Assembly (NCBI GenBank): GCA_030148225.1
Contig: JASBTX010000038.1
Span: forward strand, 216,434-280,433
Length of the DNA stretch: 64,000 nt
Reading direction: 5' to 3'
From: Paracoccaceae bacterium
GTDB lineage: Bacteria; Pseudomonadota; Alphaproteobacteria; Rhodobacterales; Rhodobacteraceae
In this document: positions 40,072-49,633 of the stretch, in pieces
Numbering within the stretch: position 1 is the first letter of the stretch
Layout of the letters: the number at the start of each line of letters is the position of its first letter
Made by a program: the position numbers and the translations under genes
The notes under the pieces: generated by a model
Seen by the model: the letters and a program-made list of their open reading frames with translations, nothing else
Databases searched by the model: none
What the model was told of the DNA's origin: nothing

Positions 40072-41181
40072 CTACCCGTCATCGCTCAGGCTGAAGGTGA
40101 TCTCGAACGCATGCTGGCCCATGGGAAACTGCATGGTCTGCGACTGGCCCGACTCCATGATCGGCAGTGCCATGGTGCGCGCACCCGGTCCGGGAAAGGC
40201 CTGCACCAGCCGCCCCAGCGCCACGGCAAAGAGGTTGGGAAAGCTCTGCGTGCTGGGCCGCCCCTGCACGACGAAATTCATCACCGAATTCGGAAAGGGC
40301 CCGGCGGTTGGTGACAGATCGATCAAGAGCTGGTCGCCATTGCGGCTGAAATTCGCGGCAAGCTGCGGCGTGACGGTCGCGACGCTGACCAGTTCGCCCG
40401 AGGGTGTGTTTTCAAGCTCCGACGAGGTCAGCGCACCGGTGACGGCGCCGCCGGGCTGTTCATCGGCCACAATGCCGATCTGGCCGATATGGCTCCAGCC
40501 GGTGGTGGCGTCAAAGACCGAGGTCGGGTTGAACTTGAAGGTAATGGTGATCGTGCCGGTGATGGACTGATCGACCCGGCAGATATTGAGCTGCACGGAT
40601 GAGTAGCCATTGACGGGTATGTCGCGGCTGTCCTCGGTCCGGTAGGCGAAATCAAACCCCACGCCGTCGGGCAGGGGGATGTCGGAAATCAGCGGGCGCA
40701 CCATGATCGTCTGGGGCGGGATCAGCACGGTGGTATCGACCGGGCCGCCGAAATCGGCGGTGTTTGAACGGCATTCACCCTCTTCCTCGGGCAGGGGGCC
40801 GGTCAATGTGGCCGCGATCGAGGGTATTTCGGCGATCTGGTTATCGACCGTGTTGCTGACCATGACGGCATTGGCGTTTTGCGAATTGCCCCAGATGATG
40901 GGAAAGAGCAGCTGATGCGCGGGCAGGGTGATGGAATCGCCCGGGATCATGGTCTGGAATACCGGGATATTGGGGATACCGTCGCTCAGGTTGACGGCCT
41001 CGGCGCTCATCGGGCCGAAGACAAGCCCGCCATGGGGAAAGCTCGTCTGCGCGAAATCGAAGCGGTGGCCCTCCTCCATCTCGCCGCGCGTGCCCTCGGC
41101 ATGTACGGTATAGATGGGCTGGGCCATGGCCGGAACGGCCAGCAATATCAGCAGAAACAGCGCCCGGATTAACCGCAACAT
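40072..41181 (-). CDS. Secreted hypothetical protein
   Basis: Signal peptide MLRLIRALFLLILLAVPAMAQ; beta-rich sequence; no recognised family. Confidence 0.65.
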   Translation of the reverse strand: MLRLIRALFLLILLAVPAMAQPIYTVHAEGTRGEMEEGHRFDFAQTSFPHGGLVFGPMSAEAVNLSDGIPNIPVFQTMIPGDSITLPAHQLLFPIIWGNSQNANAVMVSNTVDNQIAEIPSIAATLTGPLPEEEGECRSNTADFGGPVDTTVLIPPQTIMVRPLISDIPLPDGVGFDFAYRTEDSRDIPVNGYSSVQLNICRVDQSITGTITITFKFNPTSVFDATTGWSHIGQIGIVADEQPGGAVTGALTSSELENTPSGELVSVATVTPQLAANFSRNGDQLLIDLSPTAGPFPNSVMNFVVQGRPSTQSFPNLFAVALGRLVQAFPGPGARTMALPIMESGQSQTMQFPMGQHAFEITFSLSDDG

Positions 41182-41266
41182 CAGACCCTCCCGTCGGTGG
41201 CTCCAGCCTAGCCCTGATGTGTGGACCTGTCCAGAAAACCGCCAGCGGGCGGAATCGTGGTGTGCC

Positions 41267-41830
41267 TCAGGGAATGATCCGCGAGTATTTGGTGCCTTCG
41301 AGCGTTGCGCCGACGATCAGGCCGGCCTGGCCGAAGATGATCGCGATGATCGGCTCGGTCACGGTGTTGGTGTCGATGCCAAGGCTCGCACCTTCGGCCT
41401 TGAGCGCGTATTTGACATCCGCCCCGGCGGCCCAGCCGCGTGACTGTCGAAAACCCGCGAGCGACTCTTCGGTCATGAAAAAGAGCGCATGCGCATATTG
41501 TTGCGCCCCGATCTGAAATCCGAACGTGCCCTGAAGTGCCGAGTAGTAATCGACAGGCACATCATTGACCAGCAGCGCCCCCCGGCCATAGGAGGCACCC
41601 AGTCCAAAACCCGCCTCGGTCACCAGTGGCATGATCAGCGAGCCCGATGCTTTCCAGTGCAGATCCTCGCTGCCGGGGATATTCTCGAACATGAAGGTCT
41701 TGGCCGCGTCAACGCGCTGGTCCAGCCGTTGCTGCCCGGCGCTGCCGATGCCATTGCCGCAGGCCGCCGTTGTCGCCAGCGCGCCCGCGCCCAATACAAA
41801 ATTCCGCCGTGAGGTACCGCTCATATCCAT
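41267..41830 (-). CDS. SYLF/YSC84-family lipid-binding protein
   Basis: TAT/lipoprotein-like N-terminus (RRNFVLGAGALATTAAC), ALLVNDVPVDYYSALQGTFGFQIGAQQYAHALFFM. Confidence 0.8.
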   Translation of the reverse strand: MDMSGTSRRNFVLGAGALATTAACGNGIGSAGQQRLDQRVDAAKTFMFENIPGSEDLHWKASGSLIMPLVTEAGFGLGASYGRGALLVNDVPVDYYSALQGTFGFQIGAQQYAHALFFMTEESLAGFRQSRGWAAGADVKYALKAEGASLGIDTNTVTEPIIAIIFGQAGLIVGATLEGTKYSRIIP

Positions 41831-41912
41831 TTCCTCAATATCGCTGCCGATCTTGTGTCGGTCATTCTGCGGGGTTTCTACAGGAAAGGGGGCGGCCTGT
41901 CACCACCCCTGA

Positions 41913-42917
41913 TCAGGCCCGCCCGTTCAAAAGTCGCGCCGCATCGGGGGCGAAATAGGTCAGGATGCCGTCGCAGCCCGCGCGTTTGAAGGCCAGCAGG
42001 CTTTCCATCATCACTTTTTCCCCGTCGATCCAGCCGTTTTGCGCCGCCGCCCGGATCATCGCGTATTCGCCCGAGACCTGATAGGCGAATGTCGGCACGC
42101 CGAACCGGTCTTTGACCCGGCGGCAGATATCAAGATAGGCCAGCCCGGGTTTGACCATGACCATATCGGCACCCTCTGCCAGATCGCGGGCAATCATCCT
42201 GAGCGCTTCATCGCCATTGCCGGGGTCGATCTGATAGGTGGCCTTGTCGCCCTTGAGCGCGCCCGACGCGCCGACCGCGTCGCGAAACGGGCCGTAAAAG
42301 GCCGAAGCATATTTGGCCGAGTAGCTCATGATCGTCACATGCTGATGGCCCTTGGCCTCGAGCGCGTCGCGCATCGCACCGATGCGGTGGTCCATCATGT
42401 CCGACGGGCCCAGAATATCGGCCCCGCTATCGGCCTGGGCCAGCGCCATCCGGACCAGCGCCTCGACCGTTTCGTCATTGACGATCTCGCCGTCACGCAC
42501 GATGCCGTCATGCCCGTTGGCATTATAGGGATCAAGCGCGATATCGGTCATCACCGCGATGTCGGGCACGGCGGATTTGATGGCGCGAATGGCGCGGTTG
42601 GTCAGGTTGTCGGGGTTCCAGGCCTCTTCACAAAGCTCGGTTTTGACCGCCGGGTCCGTATAGGGAAAGAGACAGATCGCCGGGATGCCCAGATCGACGG
42701 CGCGCTTGGCGGCCAGCACCACACGGTCGACCGAGAGGCGATTGACACCGGGCATGGAGGCGATGGGTTCTGACATGTCGGTGCCGTCGCGCAGAAAGAC
42801 GGGCCAGATCAGATCGCTGGTGCCAAGCCGGGTTTCGCCGACCAGCGCCCTTATCGAAGGGGTGCGGCGCAATCTGCGGGGGCGTGCGCGCGGAAAGCCG
42901 GCCTGGGGGGATGTCAT
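41913..42917 (-). CDS. hemB: Delta-aminolevulinic acid dehydratase
   Basis: LIWPVFLRDG, DIALDPYNANGHDGIV, VSGEYAMIRAAAQNGWID. Confidence 0.97.
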   Translation of the reverse strand: MTSPQAGFPRARPRRLRRTPSIRALVGETRLGTSDLIWPVFLRDGTDMSEPIASMPGVNRLSVDRVVLAAKRAVDLGIPAICLFPYTDPAVKTELCEEAWNPDNLTNRAIRAIKSAVPDIAVMTDIALDPYNANGHDGIVRDGEIVNDETVEALVRMALAQADSGADILGPSDMMDHRIGAMRDALEAKGHQHVTIMSYSAKYASAFYGPFRDAVGASGALKGDKATYQIDPGNGDEALRMIARDLAEGADMVMVKPGLAYLDICRRVKDRFGVPTFAYQVSGEYAMIRAAAQNGWIDGEKVMMESLLAFKRAGCDGILTYFAPDAARLLNGRA

Positions 42918-43004
42918 GGGAACCTCTTTTCTGATCCGCCATTCCTATCCTGCCGCCGGTCGCATCTCAAGCCTTGGCGGATACGCGGCCCGGTGGTTGA
43001 CCGG

Positions 43005-43469
43005 CTAGATCGGGATCTCACTCGAGAGCTTGATGCGCTGCATCGGCACTTCGGTTTTGACGCTTTGGACGCCCGGCAGGACGTTCAGATGTTCGATCTG
43101 AAAACGGCGGTAATCCTCGATATCACGGGCGAGGATGCGCAGCAGAAAATCGCAATCCCCGGCCATGAGATGGCATTCGACGATATTGGGCAGGCGGCTG
43201 AGTTCGGTCGTGAACCGGTCAACGGTCGCGCCATCCTGCCCGGTCAGCCAGACCCGCGTGAAAAAGGTCATGCCGTATCCCAGAACCGTCGGATCAAGGA
43301 TCGCAACATAGCGGTCTATGGCGCCGGCCTTTTCAAGAAGGCGGATGCGCCGCTGGCAGGGTGTCGGCGACAGGCCGACCTGATCGGCAATCTCGGCAAT
43401 GGTCTGTCTGCAATTGCGCTGAAGGCTGCGCAGTATCTTCAGATCGATGGCATCAAACCGGTATTCCAT
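43005..43469 (-). CDS. Lrp/AsnC family transcriptional regulator
   Basis: DLKILRSLQRNCRQTIAEIADQVGLSPTPCQRRIRLLEKAGAI. Confidence 0.93.
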   Translation of the reverse strand: MEYRFDAIDLKILRSLQRNCRQTIAEIADQVGLSPTPCQRRIRLLEKAGAIDRYVAILDPTVLGYGMTFFTRVWLTGQDGATVDRFTTELSRLPNIVECHLMAGDCDFLLRILARDIEDYRRFQIEHLNVLPGVQSVKTEVPMQRIKLSSEIPI

Positions 43470-43504
43470 ATGGCGGCCCCTTGGTGAATTAGTTTAGTAT
43501 ATCG

Positions 43505-43525
43505 GATATTACTGGTAATAATATC
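43505..43525. promoter_or_regulatory. AT-rich dyad GATATTACTGGTAATAATATC in divergent promoter (candidate Lrp/AsnC site)
   Basis: Inverted repeat GATATT...AATATC with nested TTAC-TG-GTAA between the regulator and the divergent dehydrogenase. Confidence 0.4.
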
Positions 43526-43617
43526 TAACACACTCTCATATCTTGATGAAGTTTGGTGATAATTGCCCGTCCTTTGATGTCATTCTTGCCCCCGGATGCA
43601 ACACAGGAGATGGCAAG

Positions 43618-44517
43618 ATGCAGAAGATCGGATTTATCGGGCTTGGCGTGATGGGCCTGCCCATGGCGGCAAATCTGGCGCGGGCGGGATACCCGCTCGT
43701 GGTCTGGAACCGAAGCCAAAAGGACCTGCAATCACTGGGCGATGCGGCGCGCATCACGCAGGCCGGGTCACCCGATGCGGTCATCAGTGCCTGCGAAATC
43801 ACCATTCTGATGCTAGTCGATCAACAGGCGATCGATGCCGTGCTGAACCGCGGGGCCGCGGATTTTGCCGACAGGGTCCGGGGACGCATGATCATCTGCA
43901 CGAGTTCGGTCACACCGCAATATTCCGAGGCGCTGGCCCGCGAGATCACGCGCGCGGGCGGTCAATATATCGAGGCGCCGGTATCCGGCTCGCGCGGGCC
44001 GGCAGAGGCGGGTGAACTGGTCTGCCTGATCGGGGCGGATGCGGCGCTTGTGGCAGACGCATCTCCGATCCTTTCGGCCATGTGCTCATCATTGATCCAT
44101 TGCGGCGGGGCAGGTCAGGGGCTGCGGATGAAGCTTGCGATTAACCATTATCTCACAGCGATGTTGGCCGCGCTGGCCGAGGCGGCAAATTTTGCGAGGC
44201 TGGCGGGCGTTTCGGGGCAGGGGTTTCTGGATGCGCTCTCTGCCGGGCCGATGAACAGCGCCTTTGCCACGCTCAAACTCTCCAGAATGATTGCACGTGA
44301 CTTCTCGCTTCAGGCGGCGGTGTCGGATGCCTATGCCAGCACAAGGCTGATTGCCGGGGAAGCGCGCCGCGTCGGGGCGGCGACGCCGCTTCTTGATGTC
44401 AGCTCTGCGCTCTATGGGGAGGCCGCGGCGGCAGGGGACCCGCGCGCCGACATGGCCAGCGTGCTGATCGCGCTGGAACGGGCCGGCAGCCGGCCCGCCG
44501 GATCGGACGCCGCCTGA
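43618..44517 (+). CDS. NAD(P)-dependent beta-hydroxyacid dehydrogenase (HIBADH family)
   Basis: MQKIGFIGLGVMGLPMAANLARAGYPLVVWNRS, EAPVSGSRGPAEAGELVCLIG. Confidence 0.92.
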   Translation: MQKIGFIGLGVMGLPMAANLARAGYPLVVWNRSQKDLQSLGDAARITQAGSPDAVISACEITILMLVDQQAIDAVLNRGAADFADRVRGRMIICTSSVTPQYSEALAREITRAGGQYIEAPVSGSRGPAEAGELVCLIGADAALVADASPILSAMCSSLIHCGGAGQGLRMKLAINHYLTAMLAALAEAANFARLAGVSGQGFLDALSAGPMNSAFATLKLSRMIARDFSLQAAVSDAYASTRLIAGEARRVGAATPLLDVSSALYGEAAAAGDPRADMASVLIALERAGSRPAGSDAA

Positions 44518-44599
44518 GCGTGGCGGATGCGCGAACGGGCTGGGCAATCCGGCAATCAGGGATTATAGGGGGCGGCGAACAAAACGACCGAGGCTGGTC

Positions 44600-45127
44600 T
44601 TGGATATTTTCGGACCGATTTTCCTGCTGATCGACCTGAGATCATTCGATAATCTCTGGTTCTGGATCGCGCTTGCCGTGATGTGGTCCAGCGCGTCGCA
44701 CTGGGTGCTGGGCGTACCCTATGACAGCGTCATGCGGGCGCGGCGCAATGGCGGCATCGCCCAGAGCGATCTGGAAGCGCTGGTCAATATCAACAGCCGC
44801 CGGGTACGCTATATCGCCGACACGGCGGGGCTGATCGTGGTGGCGGTCGTCTGTTTCCTGCTGTCGCTTCTGGCGATACTGGGATTTTCCTACAATGTCG
44901 AATTCGCGCAGGCTGTTTTCCTGCTGGCCTTTCCGATGATGATCGTCTGGTGGATGTCGACGCGGACCGCCGACAAGATACTCAGCCATGAATTGCAGGG
45001 GGCGGCCATATTCGTCGTGATGCGCAATCTCAGGCTGCGGATACAGATCATTGGCCTGATCTCGATCCTTGTGACCTCGGTCTGGGGGATGTACCAGAAC
45101 GTTCAGGGCGGGCCGCTGACGGGCTGA
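44600..45127 (+). CDS. Conserved membrane protein (often annotated 'component of SufBCD complex' in Rhodobacterales)
   Basis: LIDLRSFDNLWFWIALAVMWSSASHWVLGVPYD; four TM segments; annotation name from memory. Confidence 0.6.
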   Translation: MDIFGPIFLLIDLRSFDNLWFWIALAVMWSSASHWVLGVPYDSVMRARRNGGIAQSDLEALVNINSRRVRYIADTAGLIVVAVVCFLLSLLAILGFSYNVEFAQAVFLLAFPMMIVWWMSTRTADKILSHELQGAAIFVVMRNLRLRIQIIGLISILVTSVWGMYQNVQGGPLTG

Positions 45128-45149
45128 TCGCCAGGGCGGCACGGGGTTC

Positions 45150-48100
45150 ATGTCAGTAAAATCAGAGCATATCCGGCTGGGCGGTGCGCCCGAGGGGTTT
45201 GACGCCCGCCTGCTGAGCGAGGAGGTCCGCCGCCGTGACGGGCCGGTCTGCCACGTGGCGCGCGATGACAAGCGTCTGGCCGCGATGCAGGATGCGCTGT
45301 CGCTTTTCGCACCCGACCTGCCCGTGCTGACCTTTCCGGCATGGGACTGCCTGCCGTATGACCGCGTCTCGCCCAATGCCGATGTGTCAGCCGCGCGCAT
45401 GGCCTGCCTTGCCGCCCTTGCGCAGGGGATCGGGGCGGGGGTTGTCATCCTGACCACGCTGAACGCGCTGACGCAGCGGGTGCCGGCGCGCGCGCTTCTG
45501 ACCTCGGCATCATTTGCCGCCGCCGTGGGCGAGCGCATCAACGCCGATGACCTGCGCGGATTTCTGGTGCGGATGGGTTTCGTTCAGGCCCCCACCGTGA
45601 CCGAGGCGGGCGATTACGCCATTCGGGGCGGTCTGATCGATGTATTCCCACCCGGCGATACCGGCCCGGTGCGACTGGATCTTTTTGGTGACGTGCTGGA
45701 CGGGATCCGGCGGTTCGACCCGGCAACCCAGCGCACGACCGACACGCTGAACCGGATCGAGCTGGCGCCGGTATCCGAGGTGGTGCTGGATGAGGCGGCG
45801 ATCACCCGCTTTCGCCAGAATTACCGCATCGCCTTTGGTGCCGCCGGAACCGATGATCCGCTCTATGAAGCTGTCAGCGCCGGGCGCAAGCATCAGGGGG
45901 CGGAACACTGGCTGCCGCTTTTTCAGGACGATCTGGAGACACTGTTCGATTACCTGCCCGACGCCGCGTTCATGCTTGATGACCAGATTGCGCCCATGCA
46001 GGTAGCGCGCTGGGAACAGGTCGTGGATCAGTATGCCGCCCGGCATGAGGCGCTCGAGGCGCGCGCCCGTCTTGATACGGTCTATAAACCCTGCCCGCCC
46101 GAAAGGCTCTATCTGGACGAGGCGGCGTTTCAGGCCCATCTGGCGCGGTTTCGGGTGCTGAACCTTTCGCCGCTGCCGCAGGGCGTGGGGCCGGGCGTGG
46201 TGGATGCAGGCGGGCGGATCGGGCGCAATTTCGCCCCCGAACGCCAGCAGGAAAACGTGGGTCTCTTTGATGCGCTGGCCACCCATATCCGGGCGCGTCA
46301 GCAGGAGGGCGCGGTTGTCATCGCGTCCTATTCGGGCGGCGCGCGCGAGCGTTTGCAGGGGCTTCTGGAAGATCAGAACATCGCCGATACCACCCCGATC
46401 CGGACGGTGCAGGATATTCCGGCGGGCGCGCATGGCGTCTATCTGATCGTCTGGGCGCTGGAAGAGGGGTTCACCGCCCCCGGCCTGACGGTGATTTCCG
46501 AACAGGACGTGCTGGGTGACCGCCTGATCCGCCAGCCCAAGAAACGCCGCCGGGCGGAAAACTTCCTGACCGAGACCCAGTCGCTGAGCGTTGGTGACCT
46601 GATCGTGCATGTCGATCACGGCGTCGGCATCTACCAGGGTCTGGAAACCGTGACGGCGGCGGGTGCGCCGCATGAATGTATTGCGCTGGAATATGCCGGT
46701 GGCGACCGGCTGTTCCTGCCGGTGGAAAATATCGAACTCCTCAGCCGCTATGGCCATGACGAGGGGCTGCTCGACCGGCTGGGCGGCGGGGCGTGGCAGG
46801 CCAAGAAGGCCCGGCTCAAGCAGCGCATCCGCGACATGGCCGACCGGCTGATCCGTGTGGCGGCCGAGCGTGCGCTCAGATCTGCGCCGATACTGGAACC
46901 ACCCGCCGATATCTGGGATGCGTTCTCGGCCCGGTTTCCCTATCAGGAAACCGATGATCAGCTCAGCGCGATCGAGGATGTGATCGCCGATCTGGCGCGC
47001 GGTCTGCCGATGGACCGGCTGATTTGCGGCGATGTCGGTTTCGGCAAGACCGAGGTGGCCATCCGCGCCGCCTTTGTCGCGGCGATGTGCGGAATGCAGG
47101 TGGCGGTGATCGCCCCGACCACGCTGCTGGCGCGCCAGCACTACAAGAGCTTTGCCGAGCGGTTCCGCGGCTTTCCGGTCGAGGTGCGGCAATTGTCGCG
47201 TTTTGTCGGCACCAAAGAGGCCAACGCCACGCGCGAGGCCATGTCGCGGGGCGTTGTTGATATCGTGGTGGGGACGCATGCGCTCTTGGCCAAGCAGGTC
47301 CGGTTTCAGAAGCTGGGGCTGCTGATTATTGACGAGGAACAGAAATTCGGTGTCCAGCACAAGGAGCGGCTTAAGCAGATGCGCTCGGACATTCATGTGC
47401 TGACGCTAAGCGCCACGCCGATCCCGCGTACATTGCAGCTGTCGCTGTCAGGGGTGCGGGAATTGTCGGTAATCGGCACACCACCGGTTGATCGCCTGTC
47501 GATCCGGACATTCGTCAGCGAGTTCGACGCGGTGACGCTGCGCGAGGCGCTTTTGCGTGAACATTATCGCGGCGGTCAGAGCTTCTTTGTCGTCCCCCGC
47601 ATCAAGGACCTGCCGGAGATCGAAGAGTTTCTGCGCGAGCAGGTGCCCGAGGTCAGTTTCGTCGTCGCCCATGGCCAGATGTCGCCCGGCCAGCTTGATG
47701 ACCGGATGAACGCTTTTTACGATGGCAAATTCGATGTGCTGCTGGCCACGACCATCGTGGAATCGGGGCTGGATATCCCGACCGCCAACACCATGATCGT
47801 GCACCGGGCCGATATGTTCGGGCTGGCGCAGCTTTACCAGATCAGGGGCCGCGTGGGACGGTCCAAGACGCGGGCCTATGCCTATCTGACCACGCGCGCG
47901 CGCACCCGCCTGACGCCCACAGCAGAAAAACGCCTGCGCGTGCTCGGCTCGCTCGACACGCTGGGGGCCGGGTTCACGCTGGCCTCGCAGGATCTGGATA
48001 TCCGGGGGGCGGGCAACCTTTTGGGTGAAGAGCAGTCCGGCCATGTGCGCGATGTGGGGTTTGAACTGTACCAGTCGATGCTGGAAGAGGCGATTGCCAA

Positions 48101-48623
48101 GATCAAATCGGGTGAAATGGAGGGGCTGTCGGATGCCGATGACCAGTGGGCGCCGCAGATCAATCTGGGTGTGCCGGTTCTGATCCCCGAGGCCTATGTG
48201 CCCGATCTGGATGTGCGGCTGGGGCTTTATCGGCGGCTTTCGTCGCTTTCGGGGAAGGTCGAACTGGAGGGATTTGCCGCCGAACTGATCGACCGGTTCG
48301 GCAAATTGCCCAAGGAGGTCAACACGTTGCTACTGGTCGTGCGTATCAAGGCCATGTGCAAGCGTGCCGGTATCTCCAAGCTGGATGGCGGCCCCAAGGG
48401 CGCGACGATCCAGTTTCACAACGACAAGTTCGCGGCCCCCGCGGGGCTGGTCGAGTTCATTCAGGATCAGCGCGGTCTGGCCAAGGTGCGTGACAACAAG
48501 ATCATCATCCGCCGCGACTGGAAAAAGGACAGCGACAAGATCAAGGGTGCCTTTGCCATTGCCCGTGACCTCGCCGAAAAGCTGAATATCAACAGGCCTG
48601 CCCGCGCCGCCGCCAAACGCTGA
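45150..48623 (+). CDS. mfd: Transcription-repair coupling factor
   Basis: RLICGDVGFGKTEVAIRAAF, DEEQKFGVQHKERLK, LSATPIPRTLQLSLSGVREL, QIRGRVGRSKTRAYAYL. Confidence 0.97.
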   Translation: MSVKSEHIRLGGAPEGFDARLLSEEVRRRDGPVCHVARDDKRLAAMQDALSLFAPDLPVLTFPAWDCLPYDRVSPNADVSAARMACLAALAQGIGAGVVILTTLNALTQRVPARALLTSASFAAAVGERINADDLRGFLVRMGFVQAPTVTEAGDYAIRGGLIDVFPPGDTGPVRLDLFGDVLDGIRRFDPATQRTTDTLNRIELAPVSEVVLDEAAITRFRQNYRIAFGAAGTDDPLYEAVSAGRKHQGAEHWLPLFQDDLETLFDYLPDAAFMLDDQIAPMQVARWEQVVDQYAARHEALEARARLDTVYKPCPPERLYLDEAAFQAHLARFRVLNLSPLPQGVGPGVVDAGGRIGRNFAPERQQENVGLFDALATHIRARQQEGAVVIASYSGGARERLQGLLEDQNIADTTPIRTVQDIPAGAHGVYLIVWALEEGFTAPGLTVISEQDVLGDRLIRQPKKRRRAENFLTETQSLSVGDLIVHVDHGVGIYQGLETVTAAGAPHECIALEYAGGDRLFLPVENIELLSRYGHDEGLLDRLGGGAWQAKKARLKQRIRDMADRLIRVAAERALRSAPILEPPADIWDAFSARFPYQETDDQLSAIEDVIADLARGLPMDRLICGDVGFGKTEVAIRAAFVAAMCGMQVAVIAPTTLLARQHYKSFAERFRGFPVEVRQLSRFVGTKEANATREAMSRGVVDIVVGTHALLAKQVRFQKLGLLIIDEEQKFGVQHKERLKQMRSDIHVLTLSATPIPRTLQLSLSGVRELSVIGTPPVDRLSIRTFVSEFDAVTLREALLREHYRGGQSFFVVPRIKDLPEIEEFLREQVPEVSFVVAHGQMSPGQLDDRMNAFYDGKFDVLLATTIVESGLDIPTANTMIVHRADMFGLAQLYQIRGRVGRSKTRAYAYLTTRARTRLTPTAEKRLRVLGSLDTLGAGFTLASQDLDIRGAGNLLGEEQSGHVRDVGFELYQSMLEEAIAKIKSGEMEGLSDADDQWAPQINLGVPVLIPEAYVPDLDVRLGLYRRLSSLSGKVELEGFAAELIDRFGKLPKEVNTLLLVVRIKAMCKRAGISKLDGGPKGATIQFHNDKFAAPAGLVEFIQDQRGLAKVRDNKIIIRRDWKKDSDKIKGAFAIARDLAEKLNINRPARAAAKR

Positions 48624-48697
48624 AACCGGCCTGCCCGCGACGCGTGGATGTCGTGAATGGCACAGACGCCGCGCCCGGGCCGCGTCAGCCTGACGGG

Positions 48698-49597
48698 ATG
48701 CGCTCTCAAGCCGATATCACCCATCGACGGGGCATGATTCTGGTCTTTCTGGCCGGGGTTTTATGGTCGACCGTGGGGCTGGGCGTGCGGCTGATCGACG
48801 AGGCCGTGGTCTGGCAGATCCTGCTCTATCGCTCGGTCAGCCTGTCGCTGTTTCTCTTTCTCGTGATCCGCCTGCGCTCGGGCATCAGCCCGTTCACGAT
48901 GGCGCGCAGGACAGGACGGGCCGGGCTGGTCGGGGCGGTTGGCCTCGTCATGGCCTATTCCGGTGGTATATTCGCGCTGCAGCACACAAGCGTCGCCAAT
49001 GCGATGCTGCTTTTTGCCGTCGCCCCCTTTGCCACGGCGGTGCTGGGCTGGGTTCTTTTGGGGGAACGTGTGCGGGTGGCGACATGGATTGCCATCGGTT
49101 TCGGCCTGCTGGGCATTCTGGTCATGGTGGTCGACGAGTTTGGCACGGGATCTATGGCCGGCAATATTGCGGCGTTTCTGTCGGCGATGGGCTTTGCCTT
49201 TTTCACCATCGCGCTGCGCTGGGGGCGGGCAGGGGATATGCTGCCGGCGGTGTTTCTGTCGGGGCTGATCGGGTTTGGCGCGATGCTGATCATATGTCTG
49301 GTGCTGGGCCTGCCCCTGATCCTGACACCACGCGACGGCGGGATCGCGATGATCATGGGTGTGGCGCAGGTGGGGGCGGGGCTTCTTCTTTATACCATCG
49401 GGTCGCGCGCGCTGCCGGCGGTGGAACTGACGCTTCTGTCACTGGCCGAGGTGGTGCTGGGCCCGGTCTGGGTCTGGCTCTTGTTGGGTGAGCGGATTGC
49501 GCTGAACACGGTTCTGGGGGGCGCGATCCTGTTGGCCGCGATTGTCGGCAATGCCGCCAGCGGGGCAAGGCGCAAACCGCCCGTGACGCTGGCCTAG
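48698..49597 (+). CDS. DMT superfamily (EamA) transporter
   Basis: Ten-TM EamA-type; GTG alternative start at 48644. Confidence 0.85.
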   Translation: MRSQADITHRRGMILVFLAGVLWSTVGLGVRLIDEAVVWQILLYRSVSLSLFLFLVIRLRSGISPFTMARRTGRAGLVGAVGLVMAYSGGIFALQHTSVANAMLLFAVAPFATAVLGWVLLGERVRVATWIAIGFGLLGILVMVVDEFGTGSMAGNIAAFLSAMGFAFFTIALRWGRAGDMLPAVFLSGLIGFGAMLIICLVLGLPLILTPRDGGIAMIMGVAQVGAGLLLYTIGSRALPAVELTLLSLAEVVLGPVWVWLLLGERIALNTVLGGAILLAAIVGNAASGARRKPPVTLA

Positions 49598-49633
49598 TGA
49601 CACCGCCCTGGTGACGCTGCCTTAGCCGCCTAT

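Noticed and set aside
45510-47396. 628-aa minus-strand ORF opposite mfd
   Set aside because: Antisense shadow of mfd, composition typical of spurious GC-rich ORFs.
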